Shown: piece after piece, positions 35,478-44,681 of the stretch
Position numbering within the stretch: the first letter of the stretch is position 1
How the letters are laid out: each line of letters begins with the position of its first letter
Notes under the pieces: generated by a model
Databases searched by the model: none
Told to the model about the DNA's origin: nothing
Seen by the model: the letters and a program-made list of their open reading frames with translations, nothing else
Position numbers and translations under genes: made by a program
From: Legionella cherrii
GTDB lineage: Bacteria; Pseudomonadota; Gammaproteobacteria; Legionellales; Legionellaceae
Reading direction: 5' to 3'
DNA: 64,000 bases
Assembly (NCBI RefSeq): GCF_900635815.1
Contig: NZ_LR134173.1
Coordinates: forward strand, 1,143,501-1,207,500

Positions 35478-36764
35478 ATGCGCAAGGAATACCAAGGTGT
35501 GGTCACCCGATTTCTCCGCCAGGAGGAACGACTTATTCAATCCGAAGAACATGAAATGCCGTTAGTGATCGAAGCAAATGGTTCTGCGGATTTAGGATTT
35601 CTGCAACAATTTCTAGCATCCAATTCTCTGCAAATCCTCGATGATATGGCTCGTTATGGGGCTGTGCTTTTAAGAGGCTTTAATATCGAGGCGGATGAAC
35701 AATTTGAACGGATCATTTTAAGTATTCCCGAGTTTCGCGGTATTAGCGAAGCGTTTATGTCTGAAAATGGTCGGGTTCATGTGAATGATCTTAAATATGT
35801 TTTACATACCAATTCAGTATATAAAACTGGAGGAACACTTTATCTTGGCGGATTTCATACTGAAAATTATTATTCCGCTGATGTTCCTAGTTATCTTTGT
35901 TTTTGTTGTTTTCAACCTTCGGAATTAGGTGGTGAAACCGGTTTGATCAATACACAAAAAATTTACAATCATTTGCACGATGCATTGAGACAGAAATTGG
36001 AAAAAAATTCCTTTTTTGTTTGTAAATGGTCCATTGCAGAAGTAGCTGAGCGATACCAGATTAGCCAGGATGCAGTACAAAAAATATGTAATGACTTTAA
36101 ACTCCCGGTAATTGGCGAAGGAGAGGAGCAGTTTGTTTTAATGTATAAACCAAGTGTCTTAGAACACCCGATCACTAAAGAAAAAGCATTACAAATCAAT
36201 ATGTTTGAACTTCCTTCCCTGAACCATGAGCTGAGAAAATGCTTTATGAATGACTATAAAGGGAAGAGATGGTTTTGGCATCGATTTTTTTGGAAATTAC
36301 CCACCTCAGTTTTTAACTCAGTAGAAAAACTTGCAATTATTTTTATTTCTTTTTTTAATTCACCTACCAATTCATATAGAATTTTGCGCACCAAATTAAC
36401 TCATTTAAAAGCCAGCAGAAAAATAAAACGCTCTTCCTTGAATACAGTGAAAGTAGGAAGTTGTTTTAATAAGGAAGAAGTTAAAGAACTGGCCCAATTA
36501 ATGCGAAAGTATTATTCATCCTGTTTATGGAAAAAAGGGGATGTACTCCTCATCGATAATAAAAAAGTCATGCATGCAGGTATGCCTGGAATGGGGCCTC
36601 GAGTGATTCGTGCCATGATTTGTAATCCTCTGGATATGAACTATTCAGCTTCGGAGTCAGGCTCTATAGTCGCAAAAGAACGCACAACTGACACAATTGG
36701 TGCTTATATGGCTGAAGGGACTACTCTTAATTTTGGGGTAGAAGGGGTCTCCCAGGGCGGATGA
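35478..36764 (+). CDS. TauD/TfdA-like Fe(II)/2-oxoglutarate oxygenase with a basic insertion
   Basis: A 428-residue protein. The iron motif HxE is in GGFHTENYYS, and the second half has HAGMPGMGPRVIRAM with the distal His and the 2-oxoglutarate-binding Arg. ELGGETGLIN is a typical TauD/SyrP-type block. Family members are usually 280-340 residues; here about 75 extra residues (around 250-330) form a Lys/Arg- and Phe/Trp-rich segment that is unusual and might bind membrane or nucleic acid. AAGGAAG precedes the ATG. The last codons (SQGG, stop) lie in a dispersed repeat. Substrate unknown; hydroxylation is expected. Confidence 0.78.
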   Translation: MRKEYQGVVTRFLRQEERLIQSEEHEMPLVIEANGSADLGFLQQFLASNSLQILDDMARYGAVLLRGFNIEADEQFERIILSIPEFRGISEAFMSENGRVHVNDLKYVLHTNSVYKTGGTLYLGGFHTENYYSADVPSYLCFCCFQPSELGGETGLINTQKIYNHLHDALRQKLEKNSFFVCKWSIAEVAERYQISQDAVQKICNDFKLPVIGEGEEQFVLMYKPSVLEHPITKEKALQINMFELPSLNHELRKCFMNDYKGKRWFWHRFFWKLPTSVFNSVEKLAIIFISFFNSPTNSYRILRTKLTHLKASRKIKRSSLNTVKVGSCFNKEEVKELAQLMRKYYSSCLWKKGDVLLIDNKKVMHAGMPGMGPRVIRAMICNPLDMNYSASESGSIVAKERTTDTIGAYMAEGTTLNFGVEGVSQGG

Positions 36765-36815
36765 GGGATTCCCCCACTTCTAACCCTCTCCCAGCAGAGG
36801 GAGGGGGATTCTTGG
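36750..36815. repeat. Dispersed CCCTCTCCC-type repeat overlapping the oxygenase stop
   Basis: CCAGGGCGGATGAGGGATT starts inside the last codons of the oxygenase gene, followed by an AACCCTCTCCC/GAGGGAGGGGG hairpin. Same family as 25230 and 48225. It lies between convergent genes. Confidence 0.58.
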
Positions 36816-36826
36816 TTTCTAGGGAA

Positions 36827-37726
36827 CTAGATAATAGCACGTGCAAGCTCGGCACCTAGGCGAGCATTATTTTTAATTAAAGCGATATTGGCCAGTAAAC
36901 TTTTACCTTGGGTCAGTTGAGTCACTTCCGCCAGTAGAAAAGGGGTTAACGCTTTTCCAGAAATATTATTTTGCGCTGCTTTTTCTATGGCATTCTTGAT
37001 TACCGGCTCGATGATCTCTATTGGGATATTAAATTCTTTAGGGATTGGATTAGTGATTAAGATACCAGAGGACATACCTATCTCCCAATGAGCAGCTAAT
37101 ATTTTAGCAAGAGTTGGTACATCCTCTACCCAGGTTGATAACTGATAATCAGTAGAATCAGTATAAAAAGCAGGTAATACTTGAGTGCGATAACCAATGA
37201 CGGGTACACTCATCGTTTCTAAAAATTCTAAAGTACGCGGCAGGTCAAGAATTGCTTTTGCACCAGCACAAATGACGGCGATCGGTGTTCTTGAAATTTC
37301 AATTAAATCTGCGGAAATATCGTGCGCATCACCCCGATGGACGCCACCAATCCCACCGGTAGCAAATAATTTAATTCCTGCCTTCGCAGCACAAAATAAG
37401 GTGGCAGCAACTGTAGTTCCAGCAGAATATCTATTGGCGACGATGAAAGGTAAATCACGTCGACTAGCTTTGAAAACATCTTTATTGCATGCAAATTGTT
37501 GCAATTCATTTGCGGTTAAACCAATCTTTATTTTTCCATCAATCACCGCAATGGTTGCGGGAGTTACCTGATGGTCGCGGACAATTTGCTCTACTGCCTG
37601 AGCCGTTTCATAATTATCAGGATAGGGCATGCCATGAGAAATGATGGTGGATTCCAATGCTAATAGCGGTTTTTTATGCTCAAGAGCTAATTTTACTTCT
37701 GGGGAATACTCAAAAAATTGCGGCAT
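36827..37726 (-). CDS. psuG: Pseudouridine-5'-phosphate glycosidase
   Basis: A 299-residue protein of the PsuG/IndA family. Recognisable blocks are ALESTIISHGMPYP near the N-terminus with the conserved Glu, FATGGIGGVHRG, VICAGAKAILDLPRTLE, and the terminal ALTPFLLAEV stretch. PsuG splits pseudouridine 5'-phosphate into uracil and ribose 5-phosphate, using Mn2+. It overlaps the upstream kinase gene by 17 nt, so the two form the full pseudouridine salvage pathway. Confidence 0.95.
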   Translation of the reverse strand: MPQFFEYSPEVKLALEHKKPLLALESTIISHGMPYPDNYETAQAVEQIVRDHQVTPATIAVIDGKIKIGLTANELQQFACNKDVFKASRRDLPFIVANRYSAGTTVAATLFCAAKAGIKLFATGGIGGVHRGDAHDISADLIEISRTPIAVICAGAKAILDLPRTLEFLETMSVPVIGYRTQVLPAFYTDSTDYQLSTWVEDVPTLAKILAAHWEIGMSSGILITNPIPKEFNIPIEIIEPVIKNAIEKAAQNNISGKALTPFLLAEVTQLTQGKSLLANIALIKNNARLGAELARAII

Positions 37727-38672
37727 GATCTGTTTCTCTTACTGTTTGGGTTAACTGAAGGTTTTTTAATGTCTCATGATTAATTTGTTCATTTACTGTA
37801 TGGCAAGATTGTACGGTTAAAGCAGCCATCGCGGCGCCTGTTTTACAGGCGTCAATTAAGGTGGCATTATGTTTTAACTCATACAGAATTCCAGCAACAA
37901 ATGCATCGCCTGCACCGCTGACATCAACAATCGGGTCAATAAAAAATGCTGGGAAATGTTTCTGTACCGTTTCATTCACCAGTACATAGCCTGATTTACC
38001 CAAGCTGATAATGCAATTTCTTAACCCTTTATCCAATAATAAATTACCTGCTTTGATGCAATCCGCTACTGAATGAATGCGGATGTCAGTCAATGCTTCC
38101 GCTTCAAAACGATCGGGTTTCAGTAGAAAAACGTGTTCGAGGCTTGAGGGGAGCTTTTGTGCTTTAGTTACAGAGACCGGATCAATGCATAATTTAATAT
38201 TTTTGGTACGTGCTATTTGAATTGCATGTTCGATAATTGCTTTCGGTAAATTGGTATCCAAAAAAACAAGTGCCTCACTATCCCATTCACTCCAGGATTG
38301 GGTAAACGGATTAAACGGAACATGATCAAAAATGTCCATATCCGCTAAAGCAAAGAATAATTCTCCTTCTTGATCAAGCAGGACATCATAATGAGCTGTC
38401 GGTTTATTGGGAAGGGTAAGAACATTTTGGGTTTGGATATTAAGACTTTTTAAATGGGCTATTGTTTCTAGTCCATAACTATCTTGGCCGACTACGCTGC
38501 AAAGATGGACGTTGTCAGTCAACAAAGCAAGATTTTGGGCTACATTATGAGCCACACCGCCAAAGGTTGAAATAGATGAAACAGGGTTGGATGTTCCCAA
38601 TTGCAACTTATGAATTGATGTTAATTTTCGATCAATGGTGATACCGCCAATGCATATTATTTTTTTATTCAT
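37710..38672 (-). CDS. psuK: Pseudouridine kinase (PfkB family)
   Basis: A 320-residue PfkB-family sugar/nucleoside kinase. The N-terminal GGITIDRKLTS and STFGGVAHNVAQNLA segments are the substrate-binding part, and DVSGAGDAFVAGIL is the C-terminal PfkB signature with the catalytic Asp. Coupling to psuG identifies the substrate as pseudouridine. The ribosome site is weak. It supplies pseudouridine 5'-phosphate to PsuG. Confidence 0.92.
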   Translation of the reverse strand: MNKKIICIGGITIDRKLTSIHKLQLGTSNPVSSISTFGGVAHNVAQNLALLTDNVHLCSVVGQDSYGLETIAHLKSLNIQTQNVLTLPNKPTAHYDVLLDQEGELFFALADMDIFDHVPFNPFTQSWSEWDSEALVFLDTNLPKAIIEHAIQIARTKNIKLCIDPVSVTKAQKLPSSLEHVFLLKPDRFEAEALTDIRIHSVADCIKAGNLLLDKGLRNCIISLGKSGYVLVNETVQKHFPAFFIDPIVDVSGAGDAFVAGILYELKHNATLIDACKTGAAMAALTVQSCHTVNEQINHETLKNLQLTQTVRETDHAAIF

Positions 38673-38848
38673 TAATGGAATTAAAAATGAGTGAGTTATG
38701 CATCATAACATGAGAACCAAAAATTAAAATAAGTGCAGCCTGGGCGAGCACAGGCTAGCGGAATTGCTCATCCCCAACATAGTGAAGAGTGCTCCCCGCT
38801 GTAACGGATGTTACGCAGGGAGAGCCTGATTGCACTAGGATGACGGGT

Positions 38849-39535
38849 TTAATCAAGTTTGATACCAATACTATTTAACTTTTCTTTTTCGACTTTAACG
38901 AAGCCGTGTTCTTGCACCGCTTGTTTAAAGAAGGTTGGTATCACCGGGTTTTTAAACGAAATATCCGCTTTATTTAAAATCTTTGCTACTGAAGAGGAGC
39001 AATTATCTACTGTAAGTTTTAGTTCGGTCGTTGGATGATGCTCATCGCGGTACATGGTACCAATGCTGCCATCAAAACATTCTGGTACAAAACAGCCTGT
39101 TTGCGACACATGATTTTTTACTGATAATTTTGCTCCAGTACCACCTATGAGTATTTGAGTAGCTGCTGATATAAATGGATTTTGATATTCGAACACTGAG
39201 TAAAAACAATCCTTGTTGTCTACATCTTTTTTCAGTTCTTTTTGTGCTTGTTTCGCCTTTTTGTACTGCTCTTTAGTTACTTTTTTAACTAAAACATCAT
39301 TTGCTTCTTTGATATCTTCTTTATGATCAGGAGCATATTGTCCAAAAACAGGTATTGAGCCGAATGTTAATCCATTAAGTAGACTACCAAGTGGACCTGG
39401 GAAGAAACTAAAATGATCTGTCTTGGGAACGTCATTTATAACCTTATGAACAAATGATGACACATGCCCAGGACCATTTTCCGAATTAGTATCTTTAACA
39501 CAGACGCCAATATAATACTCTTCTTTGCTATTCAT
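38849..39535 (-). CDS. Unknown protein with permuted papain-like His-then-Cys signature; effector candidate
   Basis: The start is set at ATG 39535, with GAGG/GAGA sites upstream (228 residues); the upstream open reading adds leader not needed. Residues 21-30 (GPGHVSSFVH) hold His24, and residues 177-187 (DNCSSSVAKIL) hold Cys179. His first and then Cys in an NCS-helix context is the order of circularly permuted papain-like hydrolases (YiiX/LRAT type) and DUF4105-like effectors. The segment KEQYKKAKQAQKELKK followed by a Cys/Tyr-rich strand fits that fold. The promoter has a strong PmrA-like box and consensus -10. No signal peptide. Suggests a host-targeted amidase, thioesterase or deamidase (inference). 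Confidence 0.62.
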   Translation of the reverse strand: MNSKEEYYIGVCVKDTNSENGPGHVSSFVHKVINDVPKTDHFSFFPGPLGSLLNGLTFGSIPVFGQYAPDHKEDIKEANDVLVKKVTKEQYKKAKQAQKELKKDVDNKDCFYSVFEYQNPFISAATQILIGGTGAKLSVKNHVSQTGCFVPECFDGSIGTMYRDEHHPTTELKLTVDNCSSSVAKILNKADISFKNPVIPTFFKQAVQEHGFVKVEKEKLNSIGIKLD

Positions 39536-39604
39536 CTTCTCTACCTCATTTCTCAAAGTCTTAATGAGGCATCCTTGCTTCCAAAAAATACATGATGTTT
39601 TTCT

Positions 39605-39637
39605 ATTATATCTTTTGATTATTATGGGAACATTAAG
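39605..39637 (-). promoter_or_regulatory. PmrA-type box and consensus -10 upstream of the 39535 gene
   Basis: On the minus strand the halves are CTTAATGTT and CATAATAAT with 2 nt between (39618-39637). They match the PmrA consensus at 8 and 7 of 9 positions. After exactly 7 nt comes TATAAT (plus coordinates 39605-39610). The start codon is about 65 nt further on. This is the best of the four boxes when promoter quality is included. Confidence 0.65.
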
Positions 39638-40018
39638 TGGCGTCAGTACGCTTGAACTTTTGTTGTCGAGATAGGCCAACTTAGATTAAGGCGATGCATG
39701 TGTTATTCGCGTGATAATCGAGTCTTAAAGAAAAAAATCTTAGATCATTGTTCCTGGTCGCTTACTATAAGGCTTTTCTAGATGAAGGTCCGGCCTTGGC
39801 CCGACAAAATAGTTGTTTCGAATGACCGATTTTAGTCCATTTGCCGTAAGATATTTTACCTAAGGGAGGCAAGGCTAGGCTTACAGTGGATGAATTTTTC
39901 TGGATGCTCGCACCAGGATTGCCATTATTTTCTGATGTAGCCTAAACAAAGAACATAATCTATGATTATGAAAATAGAACTGAGCTGGCAGGCGCTTTTA
40001 AATTCATAAGGAAAAATC
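39638..40018. other. Intergenic region with a GGTCCGGCC repeat fragment
   Basis: This stretch lies between the effector candidate (-) and the GST-like gene (+). It holds a partial palindrome, GGTCCGGCCTTGGCCCGAC (39787-39805), related to the 21433 and 30444 repeats. I see no gene; the promoter of the 40019 gene must lie here but no clear -35/-10 pair stands out. Confidence 0.45.
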
Positions 40019-40954
40019 ATGGGGCTTCTCGTTGATGGTCAGTGGCATGATGTCTGGTATGATACTTCTAAAACTGGAGGGGAGTTCAAACGAGAATCAT
40101 CCCAATTTCACTTTGCAATCAGTAATGAAGCCAATGCTCGATTTCCTGCTGAAAAGGGACGTTACCATTTATACGTCTCCCTGGCTTGTCCCTGGGCACA
40201 TCGAACTTTGATTTTCAGAAAACTCAAGAAACTGGAGGATTATATTGAGGTTTCGATTGTGCATCCGCATATGCTTGAAAAAGGATGGTCGTTTATGAAA
40301 GGGATGGGCGCAACTGGAGATCGGCTTTATGGATTGAATTATTTATACGAACTTTATCTGCAAGCAAATGACCAATATACGGGTAGAGTGACCGTACCGG
40401 TTTTATGGGATAAAAAAGAAAAAACGATTATTAATAATGAATCAGCAGAAATTATTCGTCAGTTCAATCAGGCGTTTAATCATTTAACAGGGGATAATCA
40501 AGACTTTTACCCGGAATCACTTCGTCCAGAAATCGATGTCTTGAATGACCGAATTTATAATGCAATTAATAATGGAGTTTATCGTTGTGGCTTTGCAACC
40601 ACACAACAGGCCTATGAAGAGGCCTTTGGCCAATTGTTTCTTTTGCTTGATGAACTGGATGTGCGCTTACGTAACCAAAAATATTTGTTAGGTGAACAGT
40701 TAACAGAGGCTGATTGGCGTTTTTTTACCACGTTGATACGTTTTGATGCGGTTTATTACAGTCATTTCAAAACAAACCAGCAACGAATTAGTGATTATGA
40801 AGGGCTCCAACCCTATCTGAAACGTCTTTATCACCATCCTGGAGTGCGTGAAACGGTAAACTTTTTACATATTAAGCAACATTATTATTTCAGTCATAAA
40901 ACCATAAACCCAACGCAAATTGTACCTTTAGGGCCAAAATTGGATTTTGATTAA
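40019..40954 (+). CDS. Glutathionyl-hydroquinone reductase (YqjG/Gto/ECM4-like GST)
   Basis: A 311-residue Xi-class GST. The active site is SLACPWAHRTLIFRKLKKLE with the conserved Cys in CPWAHR, followed by TVPVLWDKKEKTIINNESAE as the glutathione-binding part. The C-terminal helical domain contains YLLGEQLTEADWRFFTTLIRFD. These enzymes remove glutathione from glutathionyl-hydroquinones. AAGGA precedes the ATG. Converges with aconitase with a 20-nt gap. Confidence 0.93.
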   Translation: MGLLVDGQWHDVWYDTSKTGGEFKRESSQFHFAISNEANARFPAEKGRYHLYVSLACPWAHRTLIFRKLKKLEDYIEVSIVHPHMLEKGWSFMKGMGATGDRLYGLNYLYELYLQANDQYTGRVTVPVLWDKKEKTIINNESAEIIRQFNQAFNHLTGDNQDFYPESLRPEIDVLNDRIYNAINNGVYRCGFATTQQAYEEAFGQLFLLLDELDVRLRNQKYLLGEQLTEADWRFFTTLIRFDAVYYSHFKTNQQRISDYEGLQPYLKRLYHHPGVRETVNFLHIKQHYYFSHKTINPTQIVPLGPKLDFD

Positions 40955-40974
40955 CAGTAGAGCAATTCTCTACT

Positions 40975-42918
40975 TTATTTGCTTTGATTTTTCTTTTTCA
41001 AATCTTTTTTCACCCAATTGATTAAGCCGCCTTCAACCAATAATTCGATTTGGCGTTGAGATAGGGTTTGTTCCACTTCAACGTCTTTATCGTTTATTTT
41101 TATCTTGAACGATTGTTTCTCCAGAATGTCCGGAAGGTTTTTGATTTCGACCACATCATTGAGGTGGATAGCATGATAATCCTTAGGATTTTTAAAGGTT
41201 AAAGGCAAAATGCCGAAATTGATTAGATTTTGCCAATGGATACGGGCAAAACTTTTGGCAATGACTACTTTTAAACCTAAATAGCGAGGAGCTAACGCAG
41301 CATGTTCTCGACTTGAGCCTTGGCCATAATTTTCTCCGCCTACAATCACATGACCTTTTTTATGATTTTGGGTTCGTTCCACATAATCTGGATCGACATG
41401 ACCGAAAGTAAATTCGCTAATTTTAGGAATATTACTCCGGTAAGGAAGCACTTTCGCGCCGGCTGGAGAAATTTCATCGGTAGAAATATTATCCTCGACT
41501 TTAAGTAACACGGGTATTTTCAATGAATGAGGCAAGGGTTCAAATTCGGGTAAGGTGACTAAATTAGGACCTTTAACTAATTTTATTTTTTTTGCCTCTT
41601 CTAACGGTAAAGGGTTTTCAAAACACGCAGGGTTTAATATCCTTTTCTTAGGTATTTTGATTTCAGGATAAGGCATTGCTAAAGTTCTAGGGTCGGTAAT
41701 GACCCCTGTTAATGCCGATGCAGCAGCAGTTTCAGGGCTACAAAGAAAAACTTTATCTTCATCAGTTCCTGAGCGACCAGGAAAGTTTCTTGGCACAGTG
41801 CGTAAACTATTTTTTTCTGTTGCGGGCGCCTGCCCCATCCCAATACATCCATTACAACCTGCCTGATGAATGCGAGCGCCAGCGTGAATGAGACTGCCTA
41901 AATGCCCATCGCGTACCAACTCCTCTAAGATAGTTCGTGATGTTGGATTGATATCAAATGACACATTAGGATGAATGGTTCGACCTTTTACTATTTCAGC
42001 TGCAATAGCAAAATCACGATATCCTGGATTGGCAGAGGACCCAATATAGGTCTGATACACTTCTTCCCCTGCTATTTCAGCAACTGGCACTACATTCCCT
42101 GGACTTGTGGGTTTTGCAATGAGTGGTATCAGTTTAGATAAGTTGATTTCTGTGTGTTCATCATAAGAGGTATTCTTGTCTGCTTTTAATTCCAACCAGT
42201 CTTTTTCACGACCTTGACTTTGCAGGAATTCTTTAGTGATTTCATCCGAGGGGAATACGGTGGTGGTTGCTCCCAACTCAGCCCCCATATTGGCGATTAC
42301 ATGGCGGTCCATGGCGCTTAGGTGCTTTAATCCCTCACCATAATATTCAAAGATGTAACCCACACCACCTTTTACGTCATAACGACGCAGCATTTCCAGG
42401 ATCACATCTTTTGCGCTAACCCATTTGGGCAGTGCGCCAGTTAAATGAATCCCCATCACTTTAGGCATTTTAATATAGAGAGGATAACCGGCTATAGCCA
42501 TGGCAACTTCCAGTCCCCCCGAACCGATGGCAATCATTCCTAGAGAGCCTGCAGCACACGTATGACTGTCAGAGCCAGTTAATGTTTTACCCGGTTTTCC
42601 AAAGTTTTGCATATGCACGGCATGGCTGATCCCATTCCCAGGCCGGCTAAAATAAAAACCAAAACGTCGCGCGGCACTGGCAAGAAAGAGGTGATCGTCA
42701 GGATTTTTATTATCTTCTTGGATGAGATTATGATCGACGTATTGAACGGAAATTTCTGCTTGAGTACGTTCAAGTCCTATGGCTTCTAATTCAAGCATGA
42801 CCAAAGTTCCTGTTGCATCTTGACACAGCGTTTGATCAATTTTTAAGGCAATTTCTTTCCCTGGTTCCATTTTGCCTTCAAGAAGATGGGCTTTGATGAT
42901 CTTTTCGGTTACATTCAT
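40975..42918 (-). CDS. Aconitate hydratase, single-chain 647-residue type
   Basis: A 647-residue aconitase-superfamily enzyme with fused catalytic and swivel domains. The Fe-S cysteines are the Cys in TGSDSHTCAAGSLG and the pair in QAGCNGCIGMG; the swivel domain has ISPAGAKVLPY, GQGSSREHAALAPR and FARIHWQNLINFGILP. It isomerises citrate to isocitrate. The shorter length and LeuC-like blocks place it in the compact aconitase type, not AcnA (about 890) or AcnB. GGGAGGA precedes the ATG. A regulator or partner is not adjacent. Confidence 0.93.
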   Translation of the reverse strand: MNVTEKIIKAHLLEGKMEPGKEIALKIDQTLCQDATGTLVMLELEAIGLERTQAEISVQYVDHNLIQEDNKNPDDHLFLASAARRFGFYFSRPGNGISHAVHMQNFGKPGKTLTGSDSHTCAAGSLGMIAIGSGGLEVAMAIAGYPLYIKMPKVMGIHLTGALPKWVSAKDVILEMLRRYDVKGGVGYIFEYYGEGLKHLSAMDRHVIANMGAELGATTTVFPSDEITKEFLQSQGREKDWLELKADKNTSYDEHTEINLSKLIPLIAKPTSPGNVVPVAEIAGEEVYQTYIGSSANPGYRDFAIAAEIVKGRTIHPNVSFDINPTSRTILEELVRDGHLGSLIHAGARIHQAGCNGCIGMGQAPATEKNSLRTVPRNFPGRSGTDEDKVFLCSPETAAASALTGVITDPRTLAMPYPEIKIPKKRILNPACFENPLPLEEAKKIKLVKGPNLVTLPEFEPLPHSLKIPVLLKVEDNISTDEISPAGAKVLPYRSNIPKISEFTFGHVDPDYVERTQNHKKGHVIVGGENYGQGSSREHAALAPRYLGLKVVIAKSFARIHWQNLINFGILPLTFKNPKDYHAIHLNDVVEIKNLPDILEKQSFKIKINDKDVEVEQTLSQRQIELLVEGGLINWVKKDLKKKNQSK

Positions 42919-43079
42919 CGTTATTTCCTCCCTGAGAACAACTAATTGTTAAAATATAGCACAGAGAGCTATTCTGAGATTACCGCGGCTGGAATTAACT
43001 AGTTTAGGTGTGTTTATTTGCTGGCCTCAATCAGTATGGACTAAACTTCAAGTTGATGGATCATTTTGGAGAATAGGGC

Positions 43080-43712
43080 GTGAATTATGATAATCGAAAT
43101 CAAGCAGGCCGTGTTCTAGCTGATTTGCTAAGGGACTATACAGCAAGGACTGATGTCGTTGTCTTGGCATTACCTCGAGGTGGGGTCCCTGTTGCTTATG
43201 AGGTAGCGACTAAGTTATCGCTCCCACTGGATATTTTTATTGTACGTAAACTGGGGACTCCCGGACATGAAGAATTGGCTATGGGAGCTATCGCTTCTGG
43301 AGGAATTGCCGTATTTAACCAAGAAGTAGTCAATATTCTGCATATACAAAAAGATGCCATTGATAAAATTAAACAATCAGAACAAGAGGAGTTATCACGA
43401 CGCGAGCTTGTTTATCGTGGCAACAGGCCTTTTCCAGAGTTATCTGGAAAAACGATTATTCTGGTGGATGATGGCATTGCGACGGGTTATACAATGCGCG
43501 CCGCAATTGCTGCCTTGAAACAGAAAAAACCGGCAAAAATTATTGTCGCAGTTCCTGTTGCTGCGCAATCGACTTGTGACGAAATTGCGCCCTTAGTTGA
43601 TGAGATTATTTGCCCAAAGCGTCCAACTAATTTTTATGCAGTAGGATTATGGTACAATGATTTTTCGCAAACTACAGACGATGAAGTGATTGAGTTGTTG
43701 CAGAAAAGTTAG
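43080..43712 (+). CDS. Phosphoribosyltransferase-domain protein
   Basis: A 210-residue protein starting at GTG 43080, with GGAG upstream. The PRPP-binding loop reads VDDGIATGYTM (about 134-144), and the N-terminal VLALPRGGVPVAYEVA and VRKLGTPGHEELAMGAIA blocks define the small family of stand-alone PRTases often linked to dienelactone hydrolase or erythromycin-esterase domains. The reaction is not established. It is cytosolic. Confidence 0.88.
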   Translation: MNYDNRNQAGRVLADLLRDYTARTDVVVLALPRGGVPVAYEVATKLSLPLDIFIVRKLGTPGHEELAMGAIASGGIAVFNQEVVNILHIQKDAIDKIKQSEQEELSRRELVYRGNRPFPELSGKTIILVDDGIATGYTMRAAIAALKQKKPAKIIVAVPVAAQSTCDEIAPLVDEIICPKRPTNFYAVGLWYNDFSQTTDDEVIELLQKS

Positions 43713-43907
43713 ATATCCCGAGAGCACATGGTTCGATTTAAGTGGTCCTAACAGGACATATTGAAATGTTTTGTAATTCATTTGGTGACAAATAGGTTCA
43801 CTCATTCCTTCTACTTTTTCTAAATTCAAGTAGGGCGGTTGACAATTCTACTATCTTGGCCAAAATCAATAGAACGTTTTGCAGTTGTAAACAATGAGGG
43901 GCAAGAG

Positions 43908-44681
43908 ATGAATGATTTAGAGAATAAAATTATTTTAGTCACTGGGGCGTCGAGCGGAATTGGTCAAGCTTGTGCCCGCTTATGTGCACAGCATGGGGCT
44001 CGATTGATACTCTGTGCTCGACGTATTGAGCGTCTTGAGGGGTTAGCCAAAGAGCTGAGCCAACATTTTGGCAAAGAACACTATGTTTTGCCTTTAGATG
44101 TGTGTGATCATGAGCAAGTAACACAGCAGTTAGGTTCTTTACCCAGTCAGTGGCAGGCTGTAGATGTTCTTATTAATAATGCAGGCTTAGCTTTGGATAC
44201 ATTACCATTGCAGCAGGGCATTGAAGCGCATTGGGATATAATGATTGATACCAATATTAAAGGCCTGCTTTATGTTAGCCGAGCTTTGATTCCTGGAATG
44301 TTAGAGCGAGGGCGTGGCCATGTCGTAAATATCAGTTCCATAGCGGGACATGAGTGTTATCCCAATGGTAATGTTTATTGTGCAACGAAACATGCAGTAC
44401 ATGCTATTTCAAAATCAATGAGACTGGATATGCTTGGTAAGCCTGTGCGTATTACTGAAATTGCACCAGGTGCTGTCGAGACCGAATTTAGTGAAGTTCG
44501 ATGGAATGATAAACAAAAAGCAAAAGAGTTTTATCAAGATTTTCACCCGTTACGAGCAGAGGATATAGCGGATGCCATAGTTTATTGTATCACCCGTCCA
44601 CAACATATGGATATCGAAGAAATGACGATTATGCCCACTGTACAAGCATCGGCTAATCATTTATACAGAGAGATGAAATAA
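43908..44681 (+). CDS. Short-chain dehydrogenase/reductase (YdfG-like)
   Basis: ATG 43908, with GAGG upstream, is preferred over the upstream ATG because the protein then starts at the Rossmann fold (257 residues). Motifs are TGASSGIGQACA for NAD(P), NNAG, SSIAGH with the catalytic Ser, and YCATK with Tyr and Lys. The C-terminal half (KPVRITEIAPGAVETEFSEVR) matches YdfG, which oxidises serine and 3-hydroxy acids. The first residues of the substrate loop look intact. NADP preference is likely from Arg after the second strand. Confidence 0.93.
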   Translation: MNDLENKIILVTGASSGIGQACARLCAQHGARLILCARRIERLEGLAKELSQHFGKEHYVLPLDVCDHEQVTQQLGSLPSQWQAVDVLINNAGLALDTLPLQQGIEAHWDIMIDTNIKGLLYVSRALIPGMLERGRGHVVNISSIAGHECYPNGNVYCATKHAVHAISKSMRLDMLGKPVRITEIAPGAVETEFSEVRWNDKQKAKEFYQDFHPLRAEDIADAIVYCITRPQHMDIEEMTIMPTVQASANHLYREMK

